Below, one piece after another: positions 17,571-26,685 of a stretch of DNA of 64,000 nucleotides (position 1 is its first letter; each line of letters begins with the position of its first letter). The position numbers and the translations under genes were made by a program. The notes beneath the pieces were generated by a model. The model saw only the letters and a list, made by a program, of their open reading frames with translations, made no database searches and was not told the DNA's origin. Source of the DNA: Planctomycetales bacterium (lineage in GTDB: Bacteria > Planctomycetota > Phycisphaerae > SM23-33); assembly GCA_030612725.1 (NCBI GenBank), contig JAUWNJ010000003.1, positions 62,001 through 126,000 of the forward strand, given 5' to 3'.

Positions 17571-19082
17571 TCACTTCGAGGGCTTCGGCTTAAGCATCTC
17601 GCCCAACAGGTCGAGCAGCGGGCCGGCGGGTTTTGTAGTTGGTTGGGTGACAGGTCTGGTCTTTGGTTTCAGAAGCGGGTCCAGGATGGGAGGCGGGCCG
17701 AACTTCGGCTCCTGCCGCGTGCCGATGATGCGGACACGCCGAATGGCGGCTATGATGTCAAGGCCTCCCGATAGCGGGTTGAGTTTGCCCAGGTCGATGC
17801 CGGAACGAAGTTTCTTCAGCGTCATGATACCGGCGAGTTGCTTAAATTGCTTCAGGACGACCGGCAGCGTAACGATCATGTCCAGCGTATCGTCGAAGCC
17901 CACCGAGCCGGAGAATGTCATGTCGAGCGTGCCGGCGGATGTTACCACCAGGTCGTCGTAGTAAAACCGCCCGTCCCTTATCTCAAAGACCAGGTCGCTG
18001 ATTGTCAGGCTGGTCAGGTCGTTCGGCGGCGCCAAGCCGCCCAGGTTGGTCAGGTCGGTCATAAGCCCGTTGGAAAGGATTTTCACATCCTTCAAAATCA
18101 ACCTTCCGCGCCCGCTGCCGGTGTGATTGATACTCTTGCCAAGAGGAACGTCCATGTCTTCAATTGTCAGCGAAATATGTCCGGTAAGTTCCTTAGGTTC
18201 ATAGAAGATAGCCACGAGTCGGCTGAGGACGTCGCTGCCGAATTCACGGTTGACTGGGATATTTTCAGCGACTTTCAGTTCTTTCGATATTCGCAGCACG
18301 GGTTCATCGCCTGAGAAATCCATCTCGCATCCGATGCGCAGGAAGCCGGGCGGCGCGTCCTTTCGCGGCGGAACGGTTGAAACCGGAATCGTCACGACGG
18401 GAAGGTCGAGGCGTTCGTTGCGAAAGGTCGGCTTGAATTCCGCTTTATCCAGCACCATTTCGTACATTTCGAACGAATCCCACGAGAACTCGCCCGCGAT
18501 GTCCTTGAGCGTGTTCAGATCGAACTGAGCGTTAAGCCCCGACAAGTTGCCCTCAGTCCCGCTGGCGAGGATTAATTTTACGCTTCCGTCGCGGACTGTG
18601 ATTTGCCCGAAAAGTTCCGGCAGGGGTTCTTCGGAAGGTTTCCGGGGTTTCAGCGCCTCGGCGAGTGAAATTTTCCCGTCAGGCCCGACGATAAGTGTCG
18701 GCTTGGGCTTGATGACCTTGACGTGTCCGAAATTTTCCACGCCCGTAATCCCGCGCCACGCACCGTGCTCCCAGATAATCTGTTCGACGTGCAGAACTTT
18801 CCGGCCTGAGGTGTCGGTTACGCCAAGCCCCCTGACTTTGCAGGGACCCATCCACGACAGCGAAAGATCGTCAATCTGAACCGTGCCGTGGATGCGGGAA
18901 TTAATGGCAGAGACTATCAAAGCCTTTACCGGTCCTGTCGATGCGATGTAAGGCCCAGCCGCTACAATCACCACCAGCAAAAGCAGTATGACAATCACCG
19001 CCCGACGGAATCTGCCCCGGCGACGCGGCTTCGGATTGTCCCGATGGGTATCCTGTTCCTTGTTGCTCATTATGTCAGGCAT
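17571..19082 (-). CDS. AsmA/TamB-like inner-membrane anchored protein
   Basis: Protein of 503 residues with a basic cytoplasmic start (PRRRGRFRR), one membrane helix (VIVILLLLVVIVAAGPYIA) and a large periplasmic part. TVQIDDLSLSWMGPCKVRGL and repeated beta-rich segments such as GRFYYDDLVVTSAGTLDMTF and GSVGFDDTLDMIVTLPV match the AsmA/DUF748 style, proteins thought to shuttle or organise envelope lipids. The tail is Pro/Lys-rich. Start uncertain between 19082 and 19070, as neither has a good ribosome-binding site. Divergent from tsaB. Confidence 0.65.
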   Translation of the reverse strand: MPDIMSNKEQDTHRDNPKPRRRGRFRRAVIVILLLLVVIVAAGPYIASTGPVKALIVSAINSRIHGTVQIDDLSLSWMGPCKVRGLGVTDTSGRKVLHVEQIIWEHGAWRGITGVENFGHVKVIKPKPTLIVGPDGKISLAEALKPRKPSEEPLPELFGQITVRDGSVKLILASGTEGNLSGLNAQFDLNTLKDIAGEFSWDSFEMYEMVLDKAEFKPTFRNERLDLPVVTIPVSTVPPRKDAPPGFLRIGCEMDFSGDEPVLRISKELKVAENIPVNREFGSDVLSRLVAIFYEPKELTGHISLTIEDMDVPLGKSINHTGSGRGRLILKDVKILSNGLMTDLTNLGGLAPPNDLTSLTISDLVFEIRDGRFYYDDLVVTSAGTLDMTFSGSVGFDDTLDMIVTLPVVLKQFKQLAGIMTLKKLRSGIDLGKLNPLSGGLDIIAAIRRVRIIGTRQEPKFGPPPILDPLLKPKTRPVTQPTTKPAGPLLDLLGEMLKPKPSK

Positions 19083-19155
19083 TCTAAACTATTATGCGCG
19101 ATTTCTCATCAATTGTTTGCCAGCCCTTGTCTCGAACGCATAGAATCACCTCATT

Positions 19156-19833
19156 GTGGACAAACCAATCTCCATTGCGATAGAGACTTCCTGCCGGTAC
19201 GGGGGTGTGGCGCTGGGCGCGGGCGACGAACTTATCGAGTGCGTCGCCTTTGAATCTGCTCGCCGACACGCCGTCCAACTCGTCGCCAGGCTGGATGAAC
19301 TTCTGCGTCGGCACAAACTGGAGGCGAAAGACCTGGATGAAGTGTATGTTTCAGCCGGTCCGGGAAGTTTCACCGGGCTGCGGATAGGCATCACCGTTGC
19401 CGGCGTACTTACTCAAACCGTTGCGGACCTTCGCTGCGTGGTCGTTCCGACAGTCGATGCCGTCGCCGAAAACGCATTCGACGCCGGTCTTGACGGGCAT
19501 ATCGGCGTAATCATGGACGCCGGGGATTCGATATACGCCGCCATATTTACAAATACAAATAAGGCAAATAAGGGGACAGTTACTGCCGAAAAGTTTCTCG
19601 CTGATGCTCCCAGGCCTATTACGCTTCTGGGTGAGGGTTTGGGTTATCACCAAATTACCGGCGAGGGCGTAACTCTTGCCGATGCGAGTTTATGGTTTCC
19701 GAGGCCTGAAGGCGTCTGGCGGGTCGGGCGACGATTGGCTTCGAGAGGCAAATTCGCCCGGACTGATCAAATTCGCCCTTTTTACTTACGCAGACCCGCT
19801 GCCGAAGATGCTTTTGGCTCGCAGTTAGCCTGA
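19156..19833 (+). CDS. tsaB: tRNA N6-threonylcarbamoyladenosine biosynthesis protein TsaB
   Basis: Partner of TsaD and TsaE in making t6A37 on tRNAs that read ANN codons. ISIAIETSCRYGGVAL is the degenerate N-terminal ASKHA phosphate loop, and VYVSAGPGSFTGLRIGIT is the hallmark TsaB/TsaD segment. 225 residues, normal length. It begins with GTG; no strong ribosome-binding site is visible. Its end overlaps the convergent RicT-like gene by 9 bp. Confidence 0.92.
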   Translation: MDKPISIAIETSCRYGGVALGAGDELIECVAFESARRHAVQLVARLDELLRRHKLEAKDLDEVYVSAGPGSFTGLRIGITVAGVLTQTVADLRCVVVPTVDAVAENAFDAGLDGHIGVIMDAGDSIYAAIFTNTNKANKGTVTAEKFLADAPRPITLLGEGLGYHQITGEGVTLADASLWFPRPEGVWRVGRRLASRGKFARTDQIRPFYLRRPAAEDAFGSQLA

Positions 19834-21072
19834 AGGGTTGTTTTTGGGAGGTTGTTGCCGGTCTTTCCCGTCGCGTACCTGCGGTGGTGCGCTGAGCGCG
19901 CCGGGATGTTTTGACTTTTTTCTTCGCCGGCGTGATTTTCCTCGGCGTTTTCCGGCGTCTTGAGTCTTTTTTTGCGATTGCTCCTGGGCGGTTTTATCGG
20001 AAGGTGCTCCTCCTTCGGGGGCCGGTTTGGGTTGGCGCGGTGGACGAGGCGTTTTGACCGGTTTTTTGCGTTCCGGCGGAGGGGCGGGTTTCGGCGGGGC
20101 GGTCATGTCTCGCTCAACGATTTCATCGTTGGATACTGCCACTTGCCTCTTGTCGATTAGTTCCAGGCGGACCAGTTGCGTGATAATTTGCGTACCCAGC
20201 ACCTTCCCGACCACACCGTCTTCGGTGCGGACCCAGGTGCTTCTATGGGGGAGTTTCCGGCGCAGTTCTTCGTATTCCTTGTCCTCGTATCTCAGGCAGC
20301 ACATCAGCCTTCCGCATCGTCCTGAAATTTTGGCGGGGTCCAGCGTCGCTTTCTGCACCTTGGCCATTCGCATCGAGACCGGCTTGAGCAGTTTGAGGTA
20401 TTCCCGACAGCAGCACTGTCGTCCGCATCGCTCGTAATCGCCCATTAATCTGGCTTCGTCGCGTGCGCCGATCTGACGCATCTCGATCCGCGTGTGGTAT
20501 TGCCCGGCGAGACGCTTGACCAATTCGCGGAAATCAACGCGGTCCTCAGACATGAAGTAAAACACCGCCCGCTCACCACCGAGGATATGCTCAACAGCCA
20601 CAATCTTCATATCTATCGCAAGCGCCTTGATTTGCTCCCGACAGAAAGAGGCCTCGTCTTTGGCGGACTTATCGAGGTGCTGCTGGTCGTTGATGTCCTG
20701 CGGGTTGGCCCGACGTTGAACCTTCCCGCCACGGGTGAACGGGTATCCCTTTCCGCTGGCGGCGATGTATTTCCTGAGCGACTCGTCTTCTATGTTCCAC
20801 GGCGGGTCGCCGGAAACATTTATCACCACCGTACCGATTTCCGTTCCACGTTCAGTATTGACAACCAATTTTGTGCCGGGCGCAGGCCTGGACTTCAGTT
20901 TGTGTCCAAACAAACCAATTTGCATCATCCGACCGTAACGGACGACAACCTGCCCACCTGCCTGCCCGGAAAGACGCTTCGTTTTGCCCGATTCAGCAGG
21001 CGATTCGGAGGATTTATTCGTTTGCTCTATCATAAGCCCGGTCATTATATCGCAAACAGTCCGCAGATGCAC
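19825..21072 (-). CDS. PSP1-domain protein, RicT/YaaT family
   Basis: Related to Bacillus RicT (YaaT), part of an Fe-S-containing complex affecting RNA maturation and development. The core holds the family Cys cluster: CGRQCCCREYLKLLKPVSMR and CGRLMCCLRY, with the PSP1 beginning at GQVVVRYGRMMQIGLFG. The C-terminal third is a basic, Pro/Lys/Arg-rich disordered tail (RRGKSRRRRKKSKH), longer than usual. The start could be 21072, 21045 or 21033; no clear ribosome-binding site settles it. No RicA/RicF partner is seen in the window. Confidence 0.85.
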   Translation of the reverse strand: MHLRTVCDIMTGLMIEQTNKSSESPAESGKTKRLSGQAGGQVVVRYGRMMQIGLFGHKLKSRPAPGTKLVVNTERGTEIGTVVINVSGDPPWNIEDESLRKYIAASGKGYPFTRGGKVQRRANPQDINDQQHLDKSAKDEASFCREQIKALAIDMKIVAVEHILGGERAVFYFMSEDRVDFRELVKRLAGQYHTRIEMRQIGARDEARLMGDYERCGRQCCCREYLKLLKPVSMRMAKVQKATLDPAKISGRCGRLMCCLRYEDKEYEELRRKLPHRSTWVRTEDGVVGKVLGTQIITQLVRLELIDKRQVAVSNDEIVERDMTAPPKPAPPPERKKPVKTPRPPRQPKPAPEGGAPSDKTAQEQSQKKTQDAGKRRGKSRRRRKKSKHPGALSAPPQVRDGKDRQQPPKNNPSG

Positions 21073-21161
21073 GAATTCGTCGCGGCATGCTGCCGGCGCA
21101 AATGCAAAAGAATTTCTGGCCTACAGAACGATATATACTTTAGAATCCCTAGTAAGAAAAA

Positions 21162-21217
21162 ACCTGGGCCACAGTCCCATAAGGATGCCTGTGGGACTAC
21201 AGTCCGTTTTACCAGGT
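21162..21217. repeat. Palindromic element upstream of the amidase gene
   Basis: An inner stem AGTCCCA/TGGGACT (21173-21198) sits inside an outer stem ACCTGG/CCAGGT (21162-21217). There is no T-run after it. It ends 32 bases before the amidase start and so lies in its leader, where it could affect expression. The layout resembles the other hairpin elements here. Confidence 0.5.
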
Positions 21218-21248
21218 GTTTTAGAATAGTGCATCGGAAGGAGCAGCG

Positions 21249-21974
21249 ATGTCCGGGAAAATTACATTACCGTCCGAAGCGAAGCCTTCAGTTAATGTCC
21301 TTCGTATTCTGGGCCTGGCGATTCTGACCTTGGCCGTTGCGGGTTGCAACACCCCGCCGAAAGTGGTCGTCGCCGACCTGCCGAGGGATTCCGCCATTGA
21401 AACCTTCCCGGCTCCGGCTCCGATTCACGATACCGGCGGCGTAAAACCGCCTGTCAAGCCGGACAAACGGGTTGCTGTCAATGTGCCGCGTGGATGGATT
21501 CCGACAGTTCACGAACGGCCCTGGCGATGGATCGTGCTCCACCACAGTGCAACCGACGGCGGATCGGCTGCGATTTTCGACCGGGCACACCGAAAACGGG
21601 GATGGGACGAACTGGGATACCATTTCGTCATCACAAACGGCCGCCACGGACCGGACGGACAGGTGCAAATCGGAAGCCGATGGCCCAAACAGAAATGGGG
21701 CGCACACTGCGGAAAAACACCGAACAACGCCTACAACAACTACGGTATCGGTATTTGCCTGGTGGGGAAATGTTCCAAAAAACTACCTTCCGCCAGGCAA
21801 TTGGCAAGCCTGAAAAAACTGCTGCGGTTCCTGATGAAGCGATACGAAATCGCCCCTTCCGACGTAATCGGACACCGCGACGCGCCCAACACTGCCACCA
21901 AATGCCCCGGCGACGCAATGCACCGATACCTCAACAACACACTGCGACCGGAACTCAAAAACAGTAGCCGGTAG
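21249..21974 (+). CDS. N-acetylmuramoyl-L-alanine amidase, lipoprotein (Amidase_2/PGRP)
   Basis: Zinc peptidoglycan amidase of the T7 lysozyme type, 241 residues. A lipoprotein signal ends in LAVAGC (Cys about 33), so it should be anchored facing the periplasm. Zinc ligands fit WIVLHHSATDG, GHRDAPN and TKCPGD, and YHFVITNGRHGPDGQVQIG is the usual core. It would cut the amide between MurNAc and L-Ala in wall recycling or remodelling. Its last codons and stop lie inside a heptamer repeat cluster, so the extreme C-terminus is repeat-derived. Confidence 0.9.
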   Translation: MSGKITLPSEAKPSVNVLRILGLAILTLAVAGCNTPPKVVVADLPRDSAIETFPAPAPIHDTGGVKPPVKPDKRVAVNVPRGWIPTVHERPWRWIVLHHSATDGGSAAIFDRAHRKRGWDELGYHFVITNGRHGPDGQVQIGSRWPKQKWGAHCGKTPNNAYNNYGIGICLVGKCSKKLPSARQLASLKKLLRFLMKRYEIAPSDVIGHRDAPNTATKCPGDAMHRYLNNTLRPELKNSSR

Positions 21975-21996
21975 TCAGTAACCAGTAGTCAGAAAA
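21962..21996. repeat. Heptamer repeat cluster at the amidase stop codon
   Basis: Five consecutive 7-mers based on CAGTAGT occupy 21962-21996. The amidase stop TAG (21972-21974) is within the second unit. The 18-base core CAGTAGCCGGTAGTCAGT is repeated exactly at 46379-46396, and inverted units lie at 22926-22946 on the far side of the next gene. Confidence 0.8.
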
Positions 21997-22046
21997 GGTC
22001 CCTGTTCGGATGCCGCCTGATGAAGAAATACGAAGGGGAAATCGAG

Positions 22047-22874
22047 ATGTCTATACAAAGATTCTCTGTGAATATGAAGAAGATCGTTGCGGGCGCGTTG
22101 ATGCTGATATCCTTTGTTTCAGTTACTGGATGCGTAAAAGGTATCCGTAATCTAGCCAAGATAGATGCCTCCGCTCCGGTCCCTTTGCCAATAATAGATT
22201 CGTACACGCCCAGGAACATCCGTCTCGGTACTATGAAAATGGTTCGAGCCCCGCACGGCTGGCAGATACGTGAGGTGAAACGCGGGAAAGGCAGCGAAGA
22301 AATACGAACGGTCAGATTTAAGGTGGCCGAAGCGGATGGATTGGGACTCGTCCAGTGTTTAGTTATACCCAACCGCACCCACGTTGAAAATGAAATTATA
22401 CAGTCTGACATAAATCTCATTTTTCTATGCGAGTCAGAGTTGACGGTGGAGGGTTTCCGTAAGCAGTATCCAACAGATAGAGACATCGCCCTCGCTTGCA
22501 GCCATTTGTTGCCGGGGGATCCCGCAAAGGAAGAGAAATGGTTGAGCAAGACCGAACAGGAAACGTATCTCTTGGCGTGTATCTCCCGGGGTCTTTTTGG
22601 CCGCGCGATACCAGCCCGATTAACAAATGAGCATTTCGATTTCTTTCTGGGGAGGGGGGAGTCGGGGTTTAAGACAGTAACATCCTCAGGCATTATAGAT
22701 GAAACTAATTGCACGATGTTGATATTCGAGAAAGGTGCGGAGAAAGGAACGCTTGTTGTGTTCAGGGTTGAGGTTACGGAGGAGGAGGCAGAGAAATACG
22801 GGCGTTCCTTAGCGAGGAAACTTACGAAATTTGCCGTTACTTTCGCGGCTTGTTTAGAACCAATTGGAAAGTAG
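22047..22874 (+). CDS. Unrecognised lipoprotein
   Basis: Exported lipoprotein of about 275 residues with a signal sequence (KKIVAGALMLISFVS) ending in the lipobox VTGC. I do not recognise the family. The mature part alternates beta-prone and charged segments. Start chosen at 22047 because AAGGGGA is correctly placed; an upstream ATG at 22020 lacks support. It stands alone between heptamer clusters of opposite orientation (21962-21996 and 22926-22946), which makes it look like a discrete insert between the amidase and SH3 genes. An antisense frame covers the same span but is considered a shadow. Confidence 0.75.
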   Translation: MSIQRFSVNMKKIVAGALMLISFVSVTGCVKGIRNLAKIDASAPVPLPIIDSYTPRNIRLGTMKMVRAPHGWQIREVKRGKGSEEIRTVRFKVAEADGLGLVQCLVIPNRTHVENEIIQSDINLIFLCESELTVEGFRKQYPTDRDIALACSHLLPGDPAKEEKWLSKTEQETYLLACISRGLFGRAIPARLTNEHFDFFLGRGESGFKTVTSSGIIDETNCTMLIFEKGAEKGTLVVFRVEVTEEEAEKYGRSLARKLTKFAVTFAACLEPIGK

Positions 22875-22925
22875 TTTGCAGGATGTGCAGATTCTGTTTC
22901 CTGCACACGCTACGCCTCTTTTCCT

Positions 22926-22946
22926 GGCTACCGACCACTGACTACT
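22926..22946. repeat. Inverted heptamer cluster downstream of the SH3 protein gene
   Basis: Three 7-mers, GGCTACC, GACCACT and GACTACT, are the reverse complement of the CAGTAGT-type units at 21962-21996. They lie 5 bp beyond the SH3 gene stop and complete an inverted pair around the lipoprotein gene. Confidence 0.7.
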
Positions 22947-22951
22947 ATCCC

Positions 22952-24835
22952 CTACTTATATTCCTCTGGATTGACCTCGGTATCTGAATCCGGCTGTGTC
23001 GTTGGTTTGACAACGGGCAGGCCCGTATCGGGTAGAGGTTCTTCAGCCGGTTGGGTTGTCGGTTGGGTTGTCGGTTCAGGTTTAGGTTCGGGCTTCGGTT
23101 CAGGTTCGGGCTTCGGCTCTGGTTCAGGTTCAGGCTTAGGCTCGGGTTTCGGTTCCGGTTTAGGCTCGGGTTTGGGTTCTTCCCTTTCTGTTATCATCCA
23201 AGGCCCAAGTGTGCCGCTTTGCTTGAAGTTGTAGCGTCCGCCCTGACTTTGATATTCCTTACCCAGTTTTTCAATCTGTATGACGTATTCGGCAATGGCG
23301 GTTCGCGTTTTCGCCGATTCGAGGTTCTTGAAACCCCGCAAATCCTTGACCATGTACTTATCAATATGCTTCATTCGATGAATCGTCGAACTGACGCCCT
23401 TGGAGTGCAGAAACCGCTTGATGTCCCCGGCCTCCTGCATCTTCTGTATGACACCCTGAATAACCAGGTAACTGTAACCTATCTTTCTGACCACCGGCTG
23501 GGTTGTCGGTTCCGGTTCAGGTTCGGGCTTTGGTTCGGGTTTAGGCTCAGGCTTTGGTTCGGGCTTAGGCTCGGGCTTGAGTTCGGGTTTCGGCTCAGGC
23601 TTGAGTTCGGGTTTGAGTTCGGGCTTGAGTTCGGGTTTCGGTTCGGGCTCGAGTTCGGGTTTAGGCTCGGGTTTGAGTTCGGGTTTCGGTTCGGGTTTCG
23701 GTTCGGGTTTGGGTAGAGGTTTTGGTTTTGGCGGTGCGGGTTTGATTACTACGATTCTCTCGGCCTCGATTATGTACAACTTCATCACCTTGTCGTATTT
23801 CGGCGTTCCGATTACGCCTACGGTTGCTCCTACATGCCCGTCGAGTTCGACCGTTCCGGTCGTGCACTGTACGTATGCGGTAATCAGGTGTGCGTTGGCG
23901 TCTCTGATGATGTACCGTTTCGGTCCGGTCGCCCCACCTGTGAAAAGTTCGCTGGCGGCGATGACGCCCTCTGCCGCGTATTTTTCAGTCGATCTGGTCG
24001 GCGGCGAGATTACCTTGATTCGATCAAGTTCAGCGGCAAGTTTTGCCTGCCTGGCCTCGCTGCTGCGGATGAGGTCGGCAACCTTCCGCATGTCTCTGGC
24101 AAGGTCCAGACGCCCCCGGATAAACGCTATTCTCAACTTGACATGTGGCGCAAGCGGACTATCGGGGGCGAGTTTGATGGCCCGATATTTCGCCATAACC
24201 GTCGAGAGGTTTCTCGTCTCGCGCGGTTTGGCTAGTTCGTCCCGGAGCAATTTGTCAGCGGCTTCGAACGCCGAGAGTTCATCTTTAACCACACCCGGCT
24301 GGGTCGTGGGAACTACGTCCGGCTGGGTCGTGGCTGTCGGGGTCATTTTGCTTCCGGGCGGAAGAGGTCTGACGTACTTTGCCAATATCCACAGCCTCAC
24401 GTCGGGCGGAGGTGTGATATGATAAAATCCTTCCTGCTCGCCGATGATTGTTACCTTATCGCCGGTGTTGAGTCGTGTCTGCTTGACGTCGATACGATCG
24501 CGATGTCCTTCCAGGCTGCTGCCTGCTCGGACGTTCACCCTGTCGCCGGTTACTGTTCCGACGTTTCCCGTAACGCTGGTGAATTCTTTCGAGATCAGGC
24601 TGAAGGCGCCTTTCGGCGGGATGATTTCAAGCCAACCTTTTCGCTTCCCGACGACGCGGACTCTGGCGGGTCGGGACAGTTTGATACACGGGTAATTTCC
24701 GGGCTTGCTTCGGACATACACGTTCATTTTGGTTACGACGCCGATAACCTGTTTTTCCGCAGGTCTGGTCGTCTGGGCCGATGCGACCGTTACCGTCAGT
24801 ACCGACAACGTAAAGACCATTATTCTGGAAAGCAT
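22952..24835 (-). CDS. Exported SH3-domain protein with long Pro-Lys-Glu repeats
   Basis: Periplasmic protein of 627 residues. A signal peptide ([15 protein letters not shown]) is followed by two bacterial SH3-like domains (about 25-75, and 88-155 with [19 protein letters not shown]), a helical segment and a small beta domain (about 280-370). A proline-rich stretch of EPKP/ELKP repeats spans roughly 375-445. A SPOR-like domain ([20 protein letters not shown]) follows, then a second EPKP block and an acidic end. The parts suggest wall binding with a stiff spacer crossing the periplasm. Exact role unknown. Confidence 0.8.
   Translation of the reverse strand: MLSRIMVFTLSVLTVTVASAQTTRPAEKQVIGVVTKMNVYVRSKPGNYPCIKLSRPARVRVVGKRKGWLEIIPPKGAFSLISKEFTSVTGNVGTVTGDRVNVRAGSSLEGHRDRIDVKQTRLNTGDKVTIIGEQEGFYHITPPPDVRLWILAKYVRPLPPGSKMTPTATTQPDVVPTTQPGVVKDELSAFEAADKLLRDELAKPRETRNLSTVMAKYRAIKLAPDSPLAPHVKLRIAFIRGRLDLARDMRKVADLIRSSEARQAKLAAELDRIKVISPPTRSTEKYAAEGVIAASELFTGGATGPKRYIIRDANAHLITAYVQCTTGTVELDGHVGATVGVIGTPKYDKVMKLYIIEAERIVVIKPAPPKPKPLPKPEPKPEPKPELKPEPKPELEPEPKPELKPELKPELKPEPKPELKPEPKPEPKPEPKPEPKPEPEPEPTTQPVVRKIGYSYLVIQGVIQKMQEAGDIKRFLHSKGVSSTIHRMKHIDKYMVKDLRGFKNLESAKTRTAIAEYVIQIEKLGKEYQSQGGRYNFKQSGTLGPWMITEREEPKPEPKPEPKPEPKPEPEPEPKPEPEPKPEPKPEPTTQPTTQPAEEPLPDTGLPVVKPTTQPDSDTEVNPEEYK
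23066..23182. repeat. 12-bp tandem repeats encoding EPKP (C-terminal block)
   Basis: Runs of GGTTCAGGTTCGGGCTTC and variants on the plus strand encode Glu-Pro-Lys-Pro units on the minus strand. The 12-base periodicity with third-position drift suggests expansion by slippage. Confidence 0.7.
23506..23715. repeat. 12-bp tandem repeats encoding EPKP/ELKP (central block)
   Basis: A longer array of the same 12-base unit, with GTT-to-TTG changes giving ELKP units. It lies between the SH3 part and the SPOR-like domain of the exported protein. Confidence 0.7.
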
Positions 24836-24974
24836 GATTTGCTCCTTAATCCCGATTACAGTTAGTTAAAACCGTAGCACTCGTTGTAAGGATTGTCAAT
24901 AATTCCGGATAGCGCATAAATCAACCATCGGTTTCTTGCCTACCCGCCGATTAAACAGATATAGTAACCATAAT

Positions 24975-25532
24975 ATGACAGGAAATAAACGATTGAATGA
25001 ACAATTCCATAATTCGGACCGCAAAACCAACCTCCACGCACCGTGGCGAATCGAATATATCAATATGCTAAACAACGCCGACGAAGGCTGCTTCCTCTGC
25101 CGGGCGCGCGATGAAACAGACCGCGACACTGAAAATCTCCTGCTGTGGCGGACCGAAAACTGCATCGTAGTGATGAACCGCTTTCCGTATTCGGCCGGGC
25201 ATCTGCTGATAGCACCGGCTGGGCATATCGGCGATATGACCGACCTGGACGACGATACCCTTCTGGAAATGATGCAACTCGCGCGCGATACGCAGAAATT
25301 ATTGGCCCATTCGATCGGGGCAGATGGTTTTAATATCGGTATCAATTCCGGGCGGTGCGCCGGAGCGGGGCTTCCGGGGCATCTGCACATGCACGTCGTA
25401 CCGCGATGGAACGGCGACACAAACTTCATGGCCGTCCTCGGCGACGTCCGCGTCGTCTCGCAATCGCTGAGCGAACTGTACGAACAATTGCGCGAAGCCT
25501 CAGCCAAACTGAAACTACCCGGTGTCGGATGA
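24975..25532 (+). CDS. HIT-family nucleotide hydrolase/phosphorylase
   Basis: Histidine-triad protein of 185 residues. GHLHMHVVPRW is the catalytic triad motif, and CFLC near residue 40 fits the N-terminal zinc site of the Ap4A phosphorylase-like HIT subgroup. Likely acts on dinucleoside polyphosphates or AMP adducts. ATG at 24975 chosen because the product then begins MTGNKRLNEQF just before the conserved domain. Its stop overlaps the next ATG (ATGA at 25529-25532), so it is translationally coupled to the dGTPase-like gene. Confidence 0.88.
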   Translation: MTGNKRLNEQFHNSDRKTNLHAPWRIEYINMLNNADEGCFLCRARDETDRDTENLLLWRTENCIVVMNRFPYSAGHLLIAPAGHIGDMTDLDDDTLLEMMQLARDTQKLLAHSIGADGFNIGINSGRCAGAGLPGHLHMHVVPRWNGDTNFMAVLGDVRVVSQSLSELYEQLREASAKLKLPGVG

Positions 25533-26647
25533 ACGACGAAAGACCAGCATCGCCTGCTCCTTACGCTCTTCGCGTCTCCGACAGCGGCGGGCGTCTGCAC
25601 GCCGAAAGCGAACACGCCTACCGCTCCTGCTACCAGCGCGACCGCGACCGGATAATCCATTGTTCAGCCTTCCGGCGGCTCGACTACAAGACGCAGGTTT
25701 TCGTCCCGCACGAGCAGGACCACTACCGCACACGCATGACGCATACGCTCGAAGTCGCCCAGGTAGCCAGAACGCTGGCGAGGGCGTTGCGGGTCAATGA
25801 GGATGTGGCCGAAGCCGTCGCACTGGCGCACGACCTGGGACACTCGCCATTCGGACACGCCGGCGAAGAGGCGCTCAACGAACTGATGGCTGACGCCGGC
25901 GGATTCGAACACAACCGCCAAAGCCTCCGCGTCGTCGATTACCTCGAACATCCATATCCCGATTTTCGCGGGCTTAACCTTACAAACGTCGTCCGGCAGT
26001 GCCTCGCCAAGCACGAAACGCGATACGATAAACCGCAAAAAAATGGGCAGGGGTCTTTTTTACCGCTCGAAGGGCAGATCGTCGATCTCTCCGACGAAAT
26101 CGCCTACACCTCCGCCGACCTTTCCGACGCACTGTCAGCCGGGTGGATAACCGTCGAACAACTTTGTGATTTGGAACTATGGCGGCGTGCGTGGGACAAT
26201 GCCGAAGACGTCATGCCCGAAGCGCGCCCCATTCACAAGCGCATCAGCGCCTGCCGGGGCGTAATGGGCATCCTCACAGACGACGCCCTGGTCGAAACCG
26301 CTCGAAGGATAGAGCAATTAGCGCCGACCCGCCCAGCCGACGTGCAAAAGGCATCGCAACGGTGTGCCGCCTTCAGCAGCGAAACGGCCGATATGCTCGA
26401 AAAAATGCAGGGGTTTCTCATGGAAAGTGTTTATCTCCACGCCGAGTCTCGACAGCGCCACACCGACGCCCTGCTGGTGATAACCGGACTTTTCCGGGCA
26501 TACGAAGCCGAGCCGTCGCTGCTTCCAAAACGATATGCCGGAAGGATTGCCGACAACGGCCTTCATCGTGTCATCTGCGACTACATCGCCGGAATGACCG
26601 ACCGCTTCTGCCGACAGGAATATCAAAAAACGCGACGGGTCGTCTGA
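25529..26647 (+). CDS. dGTP triphosphohydrolase-like HD-domain protein
   Basis: HD-superfamily metal enzyme of 372 residues, close to the Dgt type 2 group that removes triphosphate from dNTPs. Motifs are SAFRRLDYKTQVF, RMTHTLEVAQVAR, and HDLGHSPFGHAGE with the metal His-Asp pair, then FEHNRQSLRV. The start overlaps the HIT stop by four bases. Two nucleotide-cleaning enzymes in one coupled pair suggest a role in nucleotide pool control. The last codons also form part of a hairpin that terminates the opposite-strand membrane protein gene. Confidence 0.9.
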   Translation: MNDERPASPAPYALRVSDSGGRLHAESEHAYRSCYQRDRDRIIHCSAFRRLDYKTQVFVPHEQDHYRTRMTHTLEVAQVARTLARALRVNEDVAEAVALAHDLGHSPFGHAGEEALNELMADAGGFEHNRQSLRVVDYLEHPYPDFRGLNLTNVVRQCLAKHETRYDKPQKNGQGSFLPLEGQIVDLSDEIAYTSADLSDALSAGWITVEQLCDLELWRRAWDNAEDVMPEARPIHKRISACRGVMGILTDDALVETARRIEQLAPTRPADVQKASQRCAAFSSETADMLEKMQGFLMESVYLHAESRQRHTDALLVITGLFRAYEAEPSLLPKRYAGRIADNGLHRVICDYIAGMTDRFCRQEYQKTRRVV

Positions 26648-26656
26648 CCCGCCGCG
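26625..26656 (-). terminator. Intrinsic terminator for the minus-strand membrane protein gene
   Basis: On the minus strand an 11-bp GC-rich stem (CGCGGCGGGTC pairing with GACCCGTCGCG, one mismatch) is followed by six T residues. It lies 30 bases beyond the membrane protein stop and overlaps the last codons of the convergent dGTPase gene. Confidence 0.8.
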
Positions 26657-26685
26657 TAATATTACTCGGAAAAACTTTCGATTAT

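Noticed and set aside
21989-22906. A 305-codon minus-strand frame over the lipoprotein gene.
   Set aside because: It is longer than the plus-strand gene, but the plus frame has a lipobox, a placed ribosome-binding site and protein-like composition, and the minus frame has none.
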